Position numbers and translations under genes: made by a program. This document shows, piece by piece, positions 44,953-54,834 of a stretch of 64,000 nucleotides of DNA (positions are counted from its first letter, which is position 1; each line of letters opens with the position of its first letter). The notes beneath the pieces were generated by a model that saw only the letters and a list, made by a program, of their open reading frames with translations, had not been told where the DNA came from and made no database searches. Source of the DNA: VAZQ01 sp035293945 (GTDB lineage: Bacteria; Pseudomonadota; Alphaproteobacteria; Rhizobiales; Xanthobacteraceae); contig DATGLV010000008.1 in NCBI GenBank assembly GCA_035293945.1, positions 1-64,000 on the forward strand, written 5' to 3'.

Positions 44953-45111
44953 TCTTGGATTTCGGCGCACGCACACTCGGCGGGCGCGACTCGCGCGACG
45001 TTATATTCTCATCGCGTGCCGGTCGCGGCCGCCGGGGATTCGGATTGTTCATAAAGACGCAGGTCGGTCCAGACCAGGCCGGTTCAGGCCGCTAGCCCCG
45101 AATTGAGCCTC

Positions 45112-48100
45112 CTATCCGCGCGGCCCGTGCGAGACCGGAGGCCGGATATCAATCGGCGGCGGCAAAGGTGCCTGCTCGACAGCGGGACCGGAACGGCGAG
45201 CCGGCTGATCCGGACCGGGAGCGGGCCGCTGGCGCGGCGGCATGCTCGGTCGCGGCAGCGTCGGCGCGGTGCTGCTCATGTCCTGCTCCGGGGGACTCGG
45301 GCTGCCTGTCGTATCGCCCACGTCATCCGGGTGCTCACGCGCGGCTTGCTCGAGGGCATCGACGCGCTTCGCCTTCTCGTCGGCCGCACGCAGCGCAAGC
45401 CAATGGGTGAGCGCCCCGACATCGAGCGTGCGCCTGGGCGCCGCGACGGGCCCCTTCAGGTTCACCGTGACGGCCGGATGGCCGGCATCACGGTCATCGC
45501 CACTTGCCGCCGACAAGGTGAGGCGAGCGTCGATTGAGCTTTGTGTCAGGTCGATACTCCCGCTCGGGACGAGCTCGGCATTGGCGGCGTGTATCGTGAT
45601 ATCGACCGGACGCAGCTGGCCCATGCTCACTGTGATCGCCCCCTGCGCCAGCGGCACCGGCAAAGCCGCAGCTCCCAGCGCGGCGTCCATCTGCTCCCCG
45701 ATCCGCGCTGTGTCGATTGGCAACCCGCGGGCGACCGCCCGCTCCACCATGTCGAATGCTGCCGCATTCATTCGTGCAATCCCGCCGTCCCGCAGTGTAA
45801 GGCTTCCCTTGCCGGTGAGCGAACCGATGAGAGCGATCGGGCTGCGTCCGCTACCCGACAGATCGAGTGCCGCCGTGAGCTTGCCGGAGAGCGGCGCCGC
45901 ACCGCTGCCGAGCAGCGCACCCGCGTTGGCATCGACCAAATCGACATGGCCTTGCACCGCAACTCCATCCTCCCCGCGCCCGAAACCGACATCGCCGCTC
46001 ACGTGGCCACCGGCCAGATTGCCGTCGATCTTCTGCAGCGCGAGAGCAGACGAGCTGACATCGACGACAGCGTGCAGGTCGTGGGCGGTGAGCGTGGAGC
46101 TGAGTGCTGCCTGCGCGGCGCTGATCGTGACCCGACCCTCGAGCCCACTCAGAAGCCCCGCCTCGAAGGGATCAGCCGGCCACGTCCCATTGGGGTTGCC
46201 AACCGGACGCGGAAACCCGACGGCGGTGCCGATCGCGGCCGGCACATCCAGGTAGGCAAGAGTTAGATCTCCGTTCAGCCGCATGGGAGTGCCCAGGCCG
46301 ACCCCGAGGTTGCCCTTGATCGGATATCCCGCCACCGTGCCGTCGAGATCGGCAAGGCCGATGCTGCCGTCAGCAGCCAGGCTGAGCTTCGCCTTGAGCC
46401 TCGACCACGGCGGCTCAACGGCGCGCCCGATCATGGCCAAGCGCATTGGCACGAGCTCTGCGGCCGAGGCATCGAGCGCAATCTGGGCGGTCGGGCCCTG
46501 CTCGCCGAACGGATGCAAGCTCCCCTTGGCCGCGACCTCAAGCCCGCCCGCGCGCAGCTCCCCCGTGACCGCCATGTCGCCATCCGGCGGCCCGCTGGCA
46601 TCGAACCTCAACCAGCCCGAGCGCTGATTGACGCCGAACAGCCGGTCGAGCCCTAACGCTGCAACCAGCGCACCGCCGTCGCTGGAATCGATGCTACCTT
46701 TCAGGTGCACTTTGGAGCCGCCAAGCCGCGTCAGGTCGGCCAGGCTCTGGAAACTTCCGCTCGCATCGCCCTGCAGATCGAGACGAAGGACACCGGCATT
46801 GCCCTGGAGGCGGAGCTTGCCGGAGCTCGATTTGTTCGAGGTCCCGTCGCGATCCAAAACCAGCGAAGAATGGAGGTGCAGCGGAGCAGCGCGGCTCTCC
46901 GCGCGGCGAATGTCTGATGCAAGGGGGGAGGAGAATGCTGCGGCGACGGCCGCGATGCCGCCGAGGCTGCTGGCGTCAAGATCAAGCGATAGCGAGCCGC
47001 GCGGCAACGCCTCCCCGGTATCGAAGTCTCCACTGACAGATGCTGCCGCTCCGCCGATATCGCCCACGAAGCGCGCGATATGGAGGCCGGTCGGGTCGTA
47101 CCGCATCTTGATTGCAACATCCTTGGCCGCGAGCCCTCCCACCCGGCTGATATCGACCGCCGGCTTGACGCCGAAGCCGGCCTGCAAGAGCGAGAGGACG
47201 CGATCGACCTCGAGAGCCGGCGCGCGCAGATTGGCATTGAAGGTGACGGGCTTATCACGGCCAGGCCACACATAATCGAGGCTGCCTTCGACCTTTGTCT
47301 GGTCAAGCTCCAGCTGCAGGTGATCGAAAGCAATCCTGTCATTTGAGAGCGCGACATCGCTGGTCAGGCGCAGCGGCTCCGCAGCTGCGGGCATGTCGGC
47401 ACGCTCGGCGAGCCAGCCGAACAGCGCTTGCAGATCGGCAGACTCGATCTTGGCGGCACCCGCAAAGCTCGGACCGGCGCGCGTCGCCGACAGTTGCCCG
47501 CTGAAAGCAACCTGACTGAGACCGGGAGCCCGCAGGCTGAAGTCTTCGATGTTCCAACCATCGCGGTTGGAGGCCACATCCCCGCCCACACGCTGCAACA
47601 TCGCACCGCCTAGCGTCACGGTTTCGGCGCTAATCCCAAGCCGCACCGGAAATGACGGGCGCGGCGCCGCAACCAGAGCTTCAGCGAGGCGCTCGATGGC
47701 GAGACGCGGTTTATGATCGCCCGTTTCCGGCGCGGCGATGATCCGATCAAGGTCGATCTGCGATCCCGAGAGCGTCGCGGTCAATTCCGGTTGAGCGCCG
47801 AGCGAGAGCTTGGCATCGCCCTTGAGCCTTATGGCCTGCTCCTCGGCGCCGTACTGGAGCTCTACCTGTTGCAGGAGCGCCCCTGCCCCATCCACATGCA
47901 CATGACTGGAGATGCGCCAGGGCTGGACGATGCCATCCGGGCCGCGGCCCACCGGACGAGCCATCTGCAGCGTTCCGTCGAAACGCGGCAAGCCATGCTC
48001 GATCCAGATCGATCCGTCGATGTCGAGGCTGCGCGGGTGATCGATCGGCGCCAGGCTGAGCCGCACCTTGACGCCTCCGTCGTCGGCCGGGCGACCTGCC

Positions 48101-48678
48101 GAAAATTGAAACGGATAGGTCCGGCCGTCGAGCACAAAGCTGCCCTCGCCTTTGACCGGCCCCAGCAGCGAGCGCACTTGCCCGGTGAATTCCAGCTGAT
48201 CGAGCGTGAGGCGCGCTCCGCTTGCCGCGTCGGCGAATGTCGCGCGGCCCCATTCGATCTCCAGATGCTCGATCGCGACCGAATCGGGGTCGAGACCGAT
48301 CGTCGGCGTGGACCAAGCAAGCCGGCCGGAAGGATCTAGGCCGAGCGTAAGCTCGGGTCCCTGCAGAACCATGTCCGAGGCCCGCCAAGTCCCGCGCATG
48401 AGATCACCCAGCGCGAACTCGATACGCAACCCGCGCGCCCGGGTCTTGGCCTGGTCGCCGGGGCGTCCGACTTCAATATCCTGCAGATTGAGCGTGGGCG
48501 TCGGCAAGAGGCGGACATCGATCGGCCCGGTCACCCGCACCTCAAGCCCGGTGAGCTTTCCAACCTCCTCCTCGAAGAGCGCGCGCTGGCTGCTCCAATC
48601 GACAAACAACGGCCCGACCAGCGCCGCCACCAGCGCCAGGATAATCGCAATGCCAGCACTCAGCAGCGTCGTCTGCAC
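45112..48678 (-). CDS. Large AsmA-family protein
   Basis: The protein has about 1188 residues from a GTG at 48678 (MQTTLLSAG..., the usual family start); an ATG at 48732 would add 18. One N-terminal membrane helix is followed by the AsmA segment FVDWSSQRALFEEEVGKLTGLEVRVTG and DVRLLPTPTLNLQDIEVG. A very long beta-rich periplasmic part contains a second AsmA-like block (LSLDLDASSLGGIAAVAAAF) and the C-terminal AsmA_2-type VSMGQLRPVDITIHAANAELV. The tail is rich in Pro and Arg. Large AsmA-like proteins bridge inner and outer membranes and move phospholipids; this role is inferred. Confidence 0.87.
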   Translation of the reverse strand: MQTTLLSAGIAIILALVAALVGPLFVDWSSQRALFEEEVGKLTGLEVRVTGPIDVRLLPTPTLNLQDIEVGRPGDQAKTRARGLRIEFALGDLMRGTWRASDMVLQGPELTLGLDPSGRLAWSTPTIGLDPDSVAIEHLEIEWGRATFADAASGARLTLDQLEFTGQVRSLLGPVKGEGSFVLDGRTYPFQFSAGRPADDGGVKVRLSLAPIDHPRSLDIDGSIWIEHGLPRFDGTLQMARPVGRGPDGIVQPWRISSHVHVDGAGALLQQVELQYGAEEQAIRLKGDAKLSLGAQPELTATLSGSQIDLDRIIAAPETGDHKPRLAIERLAEALVAAPRPSFPVRLGISAETVTLGGAMLQRVGGDVASNRDGWNIEDFSLRAPGLSQVAFSGQLSATRAGPSFAGAAKIESADLQALFGWLAERADMPAAAEPLRLTSDVALSNDRIAFDHLQLELDQTKVEGSLDYVWPGRDKPVTFNANLRAPALEVDRVLSLLQAGFGVKPAVDISRVGGLAAKDVAIKMRYDPTGLHIARFVGDIGGAAASVSGDFDTGEALPRGSLSLDLDASSLGGIAAVAAAFSSPLASDIRRAESRAAPLHLHSSLVLDRDGTSNKSSSGKLRLQGNAGVLRLDLQGDASGSFQSLADLTRLGGSKVHLKGSIDSSDGGALVAALGLDRLFGVNQRSGWLRFDASGPPDGDMAVTGELRAGGLEVAAKGSLHPFGEQGPTAQIALDASAAELVPMRLAMIGRAVEPPWSRLKAKLSLAADGSIGLADLDGTVAGYPIKGNLGVGLGTPMRLNGDLTLAYLDVPAAIGTAVGFPRPVGNPNGTWPADPFEAGLLSGLEGRVTISAAQAALSSTLTAHDLHAVVDVSSSALALQKIDGNLAGGHVSGDVGFGRGEDGVAVQGHVDLVDANAGALLGSGAAPLSGKLTAALDLSGSGRSPIALIGSLTGKGSLTLRDGGIARMNAAAFDMVERAVARGLPIDTARIGEQMDAALGAAALPVPLAQGAITVSMGQLRPVDITIHAANAELVPSGSIDLTQSSIDARLTLSAASGDDRDAGHPAVTVNLKGPVAAPRRTLDVGALTHWLALRAADEKAKRVDALEQAAREHPDDVGDTTGSPSPPEQDMSSTAPTLPRPSMPPRQRPAPGPDQPARRSGPAVEQAPLPPPIDIRPPVSHGPRG

Positions 48679-49123
48679 GCCGTAATCACCCCAACTGACC
48701 GCGAAAGTGGTGAACCGCCAAAGCGCACGCAAATGCGACTGCGGAGCTGGTCCTCAAATCGGACGGCCCAATCATCGGAGGGCCTTACGACCACCCCGGC
48801 CACCGGTCAAATGAGCAAGCTTCCCACCTGAGCACGATTCCCGTTGCCAAGCCATCACGGCCCGCCGTTTACCATGCGGGACGGCAACCAGAGCCGCGGG
48901 CACCTTGCTGCGGCGACTTGGCAACTTGCGCAGCTCACGCCGTCGGCTGATGCCGGCCCTTGACGGCAATTCTATGTCGGTTGCGGCCCGCCGACAGGGG
49001 GCCAAACGGGGGAAGCACGGGATTTTTTTCGCCGCGAACCCGGCTTCTGCTTGCATCCAGAGGCCGCCTCGGGCGGAATGCAGCAATCCGCTCGTGCCAC
49101 GCATCTGAAATCAGGGCCGAGCA
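48679..49123. other. Stretch without an assigned gene
   Basis: The divergent promoters of the AsmA-like and thioesterase genes must be here. Minus-strand ORFs of about 110 codons cover it (48772-49104), but they have no ribosome site and no recognisable domain. The stretch is not obviously repetitive within the window. Confidence 0.4.
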
Positions 49124-49627
49124 GTGCTCGACCGTGTCGACTTTGAGCCGGTGTTTTTCGCTCCTTTCGTGTCCTCGGTGATGCGGGTCGAGCCGGCCTG
49201 GATCGACTATAACGGGCACCTCAACATGGCCTATTACAATGTGTTGTTCGATCGCGCTGTCGACGAGGTATTCGAGCTCCTGGGCTGCGGCGAAAGCTAT
49301 GTGAAATCCCGCCGCAAATCCTGCTTCACGGCCGAGGTGCATGTGCGCTATCTGCGTGAGCTGCATGCCGACGACCCGGTCCGGGTGACTTTTCAGCTCC
49401 TCGACCACGACAGCAAGCGGGTGCACTTTTTCGAGCAGCTGTTTCATGCGGTCGAGGGATGGGTCTCGGCCACCTCGGAGAACATGGCGCTGCATGTGGA
49501 TATGGCGGCCGGCAAGACCACGGCGTTCCCGACCGATATCGCGACGACCCTCGCCAAAATGAAATCCGCCCATGCCAGGCTGCCGCTGCCGGAATCGGCC
49601 GGCCGACGCATCGCCATGCCTGGCTGA
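49124..49627 (+). CDS. Hot-dog-fold acyl-CoA thioesterase
   Basis: The 167-residue protein has the 4-hydroxybenzoyl-CoA-thioesterase-type start: RVEPAWIDYNGHLNMAYYNVLFDRAVDEVF, where Asp in DYNGHLN is the likely catalytic residue. HVRYLRELHADDPVRV is a further family strand. The closest described relatives by pattern act on carnitinyl- or betainyl-CoA, but the acyl group here is unknown. A C-terminal extension lies past residue 140. It is a single gene. Confidence 0.82.
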   Translation: MLDRVDFEPVFFAPFVSSVMRVEPAWIDYNGHLNMAYYNVLFDRAVDEVFELLGCGESYVKSRRKSCFTAEVHVRYLRELHADDPVRVTFQLLDHDSKRVHFFEQLFHAVEGWVSATSENMALHVDMAAGKTTAFPTDIATTLAKMKSAHARLPLPESAGRRIAMPG

Positions 49628-49767
49628 CTTTTTCGCACGACCTCATCCTCAGCATCGCTGATGTGGCGCCAAGCCCTTGCCGGTGCCATCTTTAGGGCTT
49701 GAGATTCGCCTAACGACTCTGCATCGCCTAGCGACCTTGGCGACAGGGCGCCCAGACTTTCTCGAGC

Positions 49768-52266
49768 ATGGCCGAACCGACCCGCACTTCTCGCGAATTC
49801 AATGAATTGCCGCCGGCTCCTCAACCGGGCGGCATTGCCGCGCGGGCGCGGGCCGCGGCCGCTCCGTATCTCGCCGATCTCAATTCCGAGCAGCGCGCTG
49901 CGGTCGAAACCCTGGATGGGCCGGTCTTGGTCCTGGCGGGTGCCGGCACCGGCAAGACGCGGGTGCTCACCACCCGTATCGCCCATATCCTGGCCACCGG
50001 GCGGGCTCGGCCATCAGAGATTCTGGCGGTCACCTTCACAAACAAGGCCGCACGCGAGATGAAGCAGCGCGTCGGAGCCATGGTGGGCGAAGTCGTCGAG
50101 GGGATGCCGTGGCTCGGCACGTTCCATTCCATCGGTGTCAGAATCTTGCGCCGGCACGCCGAGCTGGTGGGGCTCAAGCCCGATTTCACCATCCTCGACA
50201 CCGACGACCAGATCAGGCTGCTGCGGCAGATCCTCGAAGCCGAAGGGATCGACGAGAAGCGGTGGCCGGCGCGCATGCTGGCGGGCCTCATCGACGGCTG
50301 GAAGAACCGCGGGCTCACTCCCGAGCAGGTTCCTCCCGGTGAAGGCGCGAGCTTCGCCAACGGCAAGGGCAAGAAGCTCTATGCGGCCTATCAGGAGCGG
50401 TTGAAGGTCCTCAACGCCGCCGACTTCGGCGATCTTCTGCTCGAATGCATCCGCCTGTTCCGCACCCAGACGGAGGTGCTGCGCCAATATCAGGGGCGGT
50501 TCAAATATATCCTCGTCGACGAATACCAGGACACGAACGTGGCGCAGTATCTTTGGCTGCGCCTGTTGGGGCAGAGCAGCGTGCCCGCCCTTTCGGCGGG
50601 TGGAGACAGGCCCGACACAGGCGCACCCGTGACATCGGGCCCGCCACGGTCGATCAAGAACATCTGCTGCGTCGGCGACGACGACCAATCGATCTACGGC
50701 TGGCGCGGCGCGGAGGTCGACAACATCCTGCGCTTCGAGCACGACTTTCCGGGCGCCAAGGTGATCCGCCTGGAGCGCAACTATCGCTCCACCGGACACA
50801 TCTTGGCGGCCGCCTCGCACCTCATCGCCCACAACGAGGGCCGGCTCGGCAAGACGCTGCGCACCGAAGACGAGCCCGGCGAGAAGGTCACGGTCACCGG
50901 TGCCTGGGATTCCGAGGAAGAGGCGCGCGTGATCGGCGAGGAGATCGAGCAGCTGCAACGCGCCGGCCATCCCCTCGACGAGATCGCGATCCTGGTCCGC
51001 GCCTCGTTCCAGATGCGCGAATTCGAAGATCGCTTCGTGACCCTCGGCCTGCCCTATCGGGTGATCAACGGTCCGCGCTTCTACGAGCGGCAGGAAATCC
51101 GCGACGCGCTCGCCTATTTGCGCCTGATCGCGCAGCCGGCCGACGATCTCGCCTTCGAGCGCATCGTCAACGTGCCCAAGCGCGGGCTGGGCGATGCCAC
51201 CGTGAAGCTTTTGCACGAGCACGCGCGTAAGCGCCGCATCTCCATGCTGGAGGCGACGCGGGCAATGATCGAGACCGATGAGCTCAAAGCCCGCCCGCGC
51301 GGCGCCTTGCGCGACCTGGTGGCGGCGTTCGACCGCTGGCGTGGGCAGAAGGAGGTGCTGCCGCACACTGAGCTTGCCGAGATCGTGCTCGACGAGTCCG
51401 GCTATACCGAGATGTGGCAGAAGGACCGCAGCGCCGATGCCGCCGGGCGCCTGGAGAATCTCAAGGAGCTCATCCGCTCCATGGAGGAGTTCGAGAACCT
51501 GCAAGGCTTCCTCGAGCATATCAGCCTGGTCATGGACACCGACCAGAACGAGAGCAGTGAAGCCGTTTCGGTGATGACCCTCCATTCGGCCAAGGGACTG
51601 GAGTTCGACACCGTGTTCCTGCCCGGCTGGGAGGAAGGGCTGTTTCCCAGCCAACGGACATTGGATGATCAGGGTCGTGCCGGGCTCGAGGAGGAGCGCC
51701 GGCTCGCCCATGTTGGGCTGACGCGCGCGCGCCGACGCGCGAAAATCTATTTCGCCACCAATCGGCGCACGCACGGGCAGTGGCAGAGCAACCTGCCCTC
51801 GCGCTTCCTCGATGAGCTGCCGGAGGCGAACGTGGAGGTAACCGAATCCCGCGGCGGCTTCGGCGGGTATGGTGGCTACGGGGCCTCGCGTTTCGATGAG
51901 ATGACCCATTTCGGCTCAAGTTACGGCACGCCGGGATGGCAGCGCGCGCAACGGCGCAGCAGCGGCTTCGAGGACATGTCGCAAGATTTCGATGCCGACA
52001 CCCAAGCCGAGCAAAGCGCGCGCGAGGCAAGAGCCCGAGCCGCCGGCGGGCGGCGGGGACGCCCCCGCTCGTCCCCCCTCACGATCGAGGGCGAGTTGGT
52101 CGCGCGATCGAGCGGTCCGGCCTCCGCGTTTGCGGTCGGCGACCGCGTGTTCCACCTCAAGTTCGGCAACGGCAATGTCACCGCGGTCGACGGCAACAAG
52201 CTGTCCATACACTTCGATCAGGCAGGCGAGAAGCGCGTGGTGGATAGCTTCGTGGAACGGGTGTAG
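49768..52266 (+). CDS. uvrD: UvrD/PcrA-type DNA helicase
   Basis: The 832-residue SF1A helicase unwinds DNA 3' to 5' in repair. Motifs in order: LAGAGTGKT (57-64), TFTNKAAREMKQR, VDEYQDTN, CCVGDDDQSIYGWRGAE, LERNYRST, VMTLHSAKGLEFDTVFLPGWEEGLFP and LAHVGLTRARRRAKI. The C-terminus ends in a Tudor-like GDRVFHLKFGNGNVTAVDGNKL segment used by PcrA for RNA polymerase binding. Between motifs II and III about 25 extra residues (270-294) are inserted; the DNA there contains a short palindrome. Confidence 0.94.
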   Translation: MAEPTRTSREFNELPPAPQPGGIAARARAAAAPYLADLNSEQRAAVETLDGPVLVLAGAGTGKTRVLTTRIAHILATGRARPSEILAVTFTNKAAREMKQRVGAMVGEVVEGMPWLGTFHSIGVRILRRHAELVGLKPDFTILDTDDQIRLLRQILEAEGIDEKRWPARMLAGLIDGWKNRGLTPEQVPPGEGASFANGKGKKLYAAYQERLKVLNAADFGDLLLECIRLFRTQTEVLRQYQGRFKYILVDEYQDTNVAQYLWLRLLGQSSVPALSAGGDRPDTGAPVTSGPPRSIKNICCVGDDDQSIYGWRGAEVDNILRFEHDFPGAKVIRLERNYRSTGHILAAASHLIAHNEGRLGKTLRTEDEPGEKVTVTGAWDSEEEARVIGEEIEQLQRAGHPLDEIAILVRASFQMREFEDRFVTLGLPYRVINGPRFYERQEIRDALAYLRLIAQPADDLAFERIVNVPKRGLGDATVKLLHEHARKRRISMLEATRAMIETDELKARPRGALRDLVAAFDRWRGQKEVLPHTELAEIVLDESGYTEMWQKDRSADAAGRLENLKELIRSMEEFENLQGFLEHISLVMDTDQNESSEAVSVMTLHSAKGLEFDTVFLPGWEEGLFPSQRTLDDQGRAGLEEERRLAHVGLTRARRRAKIYFATNRRTHGQWQSNLPSRFLDELPEANVEVTESRGGFGGYGGYGASRFDEMTHFGSSYGTPGWQRAQRRSSGFEDMSQDFDADTQAEQSAREARARAAGGRRGRPRSSPLTIEGELVARSSGPASAFAVGDRVFHLKFGNGNVTAVDGNKLSIHFDQAGEKRVVDSFVERV
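50584..50600. repeat. Palindrome inside uvrD
   Basis: CCCGCC-CTTTC-GGCGGG is a perfect hairpin within the in-frame insertion of the helicase gene. It resembles the dispersed palindromes found between genes. Confidence 0.6.
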
Positions 52267-52375
52267 CCCTTTATTTCCACCACGGCTGGGACCGGCGTCC
52301 AAACCATCACCGCAGGATTTCTGTTATAAACTCTCGCGTAAAGGCGGCCGGCGGCCGCGATTCGAGGGTTGATCC

Positions 52376-52969
52376 ATGCGCTTGGGGTCTCGCTTCCGGT
52401 CCTGGCTTTGGACATTGCTATTGGGCACTTTCGCCGGCCTGCTGGCGTCCACAGCGGGCGCACATGTGCTCATCAATGTCGACAAGACAACGCAGACGAT
52501 GACGGTCTCGGTCGATGGCGTGCCGCGCTATCACTTCACCGTTTCCACCGGTCGTCCGGGCCTTGGCACCCCAGACGGGACCTTTCATCCGGAGCGCATG
52601 GAGCCGACCTGGTTTTCCAAAGAGTATTACAATTCGCCGATGCCGCACTCGATCTTCTTTCATGGCGGCTTCGCCATCCATGGCAGCTACGAGATCAACG
52701 CGCTCGGCGGCCCGGCCTCGCACGGCTGCATAAGGCTGCACCCGGACAACGCCGCCACCCTCTACGCGTTGGTCGAGCGCGAAGGCATGGCGGCGACTAC
52801 GATCGTGGTATCGGGCGAGACGCCGGCTTTCCGCGAGGCCCCGATTGCACGCGAAACCCCGTGGGGCAGCCGCGCGCCGGGCACCGCAGCTACCCCCCTG
52901 TATCAACCTGACAACTTGTTTCCACCGCTCTTCCCCGGCTATCAGCCGCCGCAGCGCCGGAGCTATTAG
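52376..52969 (+). CDS. Exported L,D-transpeptidase (YkuD)
   Basis: The 197-residue protein has a signal peptide (to about residue 29, STAGAH) and one YkuD domain. The catalytic motif is IHGSYEINAL then SHGCIRLHPDNAA, with Cys118 as nucleophile and His102 and His116 close by. Such enzymes make 3-3 cross-links in peptidoglycan or attach proteins to it. The last 35 residues are Pro-rich and polar. It converges on the methyltransferase-like gene after 10 bases. Confidence 0.92.
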   Translation: MRLGSRFRSWLWTLLLGTFAGLLASTAGAHVLINVDKTTQTMTVSVDGVPRYHFTVSTGRPGLGTPDGTFHPERMEPTWFSKEYYNSPMPHSIFFHGGFAIHGSYEINALGGPASHGCIRLHPDNAATLYALVEREGMAATTIVVSGETPAFREAPIARETPWGSRAPGTAATPLYQPDNLFPPLFPGYQPPQRRSY

Positions 52970-52979
52970 AGCGCAGCCG

Positions 52980-53753
52980 TCACTTCGGCTTCTGGAACTT
53001 AAGGACGAACTCGTCGACCGGGCCGGTCGGATGCTGCGTGGTGAAATCGCGCGTGTCCTCGGGATGGCTCCAGAACGCGCCCTCCGCGGCCAGCTTGAAT
53101 CCTGCCGCCTCGACCTCCCGGCGCAGCACCGCCTCATCGATGCGATGCAGCGTCTTGCCGACGGAAATGTCTGCGCCGGGCTTGGCGGCATGGTCGGCGA
53201 TGACCAGGAAGCCGCCCGGCTTGAGCGCCGCGAACAGCTTGCGATCCATCTGGGCGCGATCGACTTTCATGTAGGTCGTGTCGTGATAGAAGAACAGGAA
53301 CGTGATCACGTCGAGATCGCGCACGTCGTCGGGCACCGGATCATCGAACGGCCGCGACACGGCGACCGCATCCTTCATCGCCGGCGTCGCCAGACGGGCG
53401 GCGAAGGCCGCCTTGCCGCGCTCGCCGAAATCCGGCGGATTCTGACCGTAGACGATGCCATTAGGGGCGACCGCCCGAGCATCTAGCTCGGTTGAGTAGC
53501 CGGCACCCGCCCCCATATCGAGGACTTTCATGCCCGGCCGTAAGCCGGCGAAGGCCAGGAACGGCACCGGATCGCGACGCTTGTCGGCCTGCCGGTCGGC
53601 ATCGCTGCGGTCGGGCGCCGCCATGAGGGCGGCATAATCGGGCGTGCCGTTCTGCGCGCCGGCCGTCGGGATCGCGACACCCGCAGCCGTCAAGGCGGCG
53701 AGGATCGCGACGCCGGCGGCGCCACGGCGGAATGCTTGCGCAAATTGCTTCAT
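52980..53753 (-). CDS. Exported class I methyltransferase-like protein
   Basis: The 257 residues start with a clear signal peptide (GVAILAALTAAGVAIPTAGAQ). The mature part is a Rossmann methyltransferase fold: motif I VLDMGAGAGYST, then LDVITFLFFYHD and LKPGGFLVIADH, with EVEAAGFKL at the end. SAM is not known to be available in the periplasm, so the export is puzzling. Similar secreted methyltransferase-like proteins occur in other proteobacteria with no proven role. Confidence 0.82.
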   Translation of the reverse strand: MKQFAQAFRRGAAGVAILAALTAAGVAIPTAGAQNGTPDYAALMAAPDRSDADRQADKRRDPVPFLAFAGLRPGMKVLDMGAGAGYSTELDARAVAPNGIVYGQNPPDFGERGKAAFAARLATPAMKDAVAVSRPFDDPVPDDVRDLDVITFLFFYHDTTYMKVDRAQMDRKLFAALKPGGFLVIADHAAKPGADISVGKTLHRIDEAVLRREVEAAGFKLAAEGAFWSHPEDTRDFTTQHPTGPVDEFVLKFQKPK

Positions 53754-53961
53754 CTTCGAGCCTCTTTATCGTTGGCGTATTGTCGGCGTGTGTGCTCTCG
53801 TTCGGCAGCCCTGTGTTAGCACGGATCGCCGCCGGAAACCCCTGGAGGATACATTTGACGAAGGTGGGAGCAACTGACGAAATTGGCAGCAATGCCAAAC
53901 GCGCGAAGCCGGATCGGCACGCTTCGCTGCGCGCATCAACCGGCGGAGGAATGCGCGCCGT

Positions 53962-54639
53962 TCAGGCGGCGACGCGATGCATCGCGACGCCCTCGTACAT
54001 GCCATTGATCGCCTTGACCGACTTCTCGATGGCGGTCCACAGCGCCGCGACCTCGTTGGCCGCCTCGGAATTGGAATCGTATTCCTTGGCGCCCTCACCC
54101 TCCGCCAAAGCGAGCGAGTAATTGGTGCGTTGCGTGATCTGACCCGACCAGACCGGAACATTGAGCTGGGTCAGAACCTGACGCGCCTCGCGCACATAGG
54201 GAGACTCGGTGTTGTCGCGCCGCGCCGGAACGCCGTTGATCACCACCGCATAGGGCTTGTTGAGCTTGCGGCAGAGGTCCATCGTTTCCTTGACGGCGGC
54301 GATATCGAAAACGGTCAGGCGCGCCGGGATGATGACCAGCGTGGCGGCATGGATCGCATCGGTTACTGCGGCCGACATGTTCGGCGGAGTATCGATGAAC
54401 ACCCACTCGTAGCCGGCCTGCTTGGCGGCCTTGATCAGATCCGCAACACCGTCGACGGCTGCTCGCAGCGGCGGCTCACTCCCGCCCCTGAGCTTGTGCC
54501 ACAACGTCAGTGAGCCCTGCGGATCGCAATCAATCAACAAAACCGGACGCGATGGACGGTGCGCCTGGGCGGCGAGATGCGCGGTCAGCGTGCTCTTGCC
54601 CGAGCCGCCTTTGCGTGACGCGAAGACGATGACGTTCAT
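53962..54639 (-). CDS. ParA/MinD-family ATPase, orphan
   Basis: The 225-residue protein has the deviant Walker A RKGGSGKST (residues 9-17), LLIDCDPQGSLTLW and FIDTPPNMSAAV. The ATG at 54639 has GAGGGGTG upstream. No parB or CTP-switch partner and no parS-like palindrome are visible nearby, so it is not a chromosome segregation pair. Orphan ParA proteins place chemoreceptors, storage granules or envelope machines. Neighbours are cell-wall enzymes. Confidence 0.88.
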   Translation of the reverse strand: MNVIVFASRKGGSGKSTLTAHLAAQAHRPSRPVLLIDCDPQGSLTLWHKLRGGSEPPLRAAVDGVADLIKAAKQAGYEWVFIDTPPNMSAAVTDAIHAATLVIIPARLTVFDIAAVKETMDLCRKLNKPYAVVINGVPARRDNTESPYVREARQVLTQLNVPVWSGQITQRTNYSLALAEGEGAKEYDSNSEAANEVAALWTAIEKSVKAINGMYEGVAMHRVAA

Positions 54640-54834
54640 GAGAGCACCCCTCAGTGATTCGCATCGCGAGGGTACCACGGCTCACGCTTTGGCCCTATGG
54701 TTGGCGGGGAATCTCAAGGCTCAATTTCGGCGGTAACCGCGGGTGCAACCCGGGAGAACTACCTGTCGGATAGAACACCACATGACGCGCATGTGACGGG
54801 CCGAATCGAAGAGCGAACGAACCGGAATCGAAAT

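Noticed and set aside
48772..49104. 110-codon minus-strand ORF
   Set aside because: No ribosome site, no domain, and a composition like other GC-driven shadow ORFs; left as non-coding.
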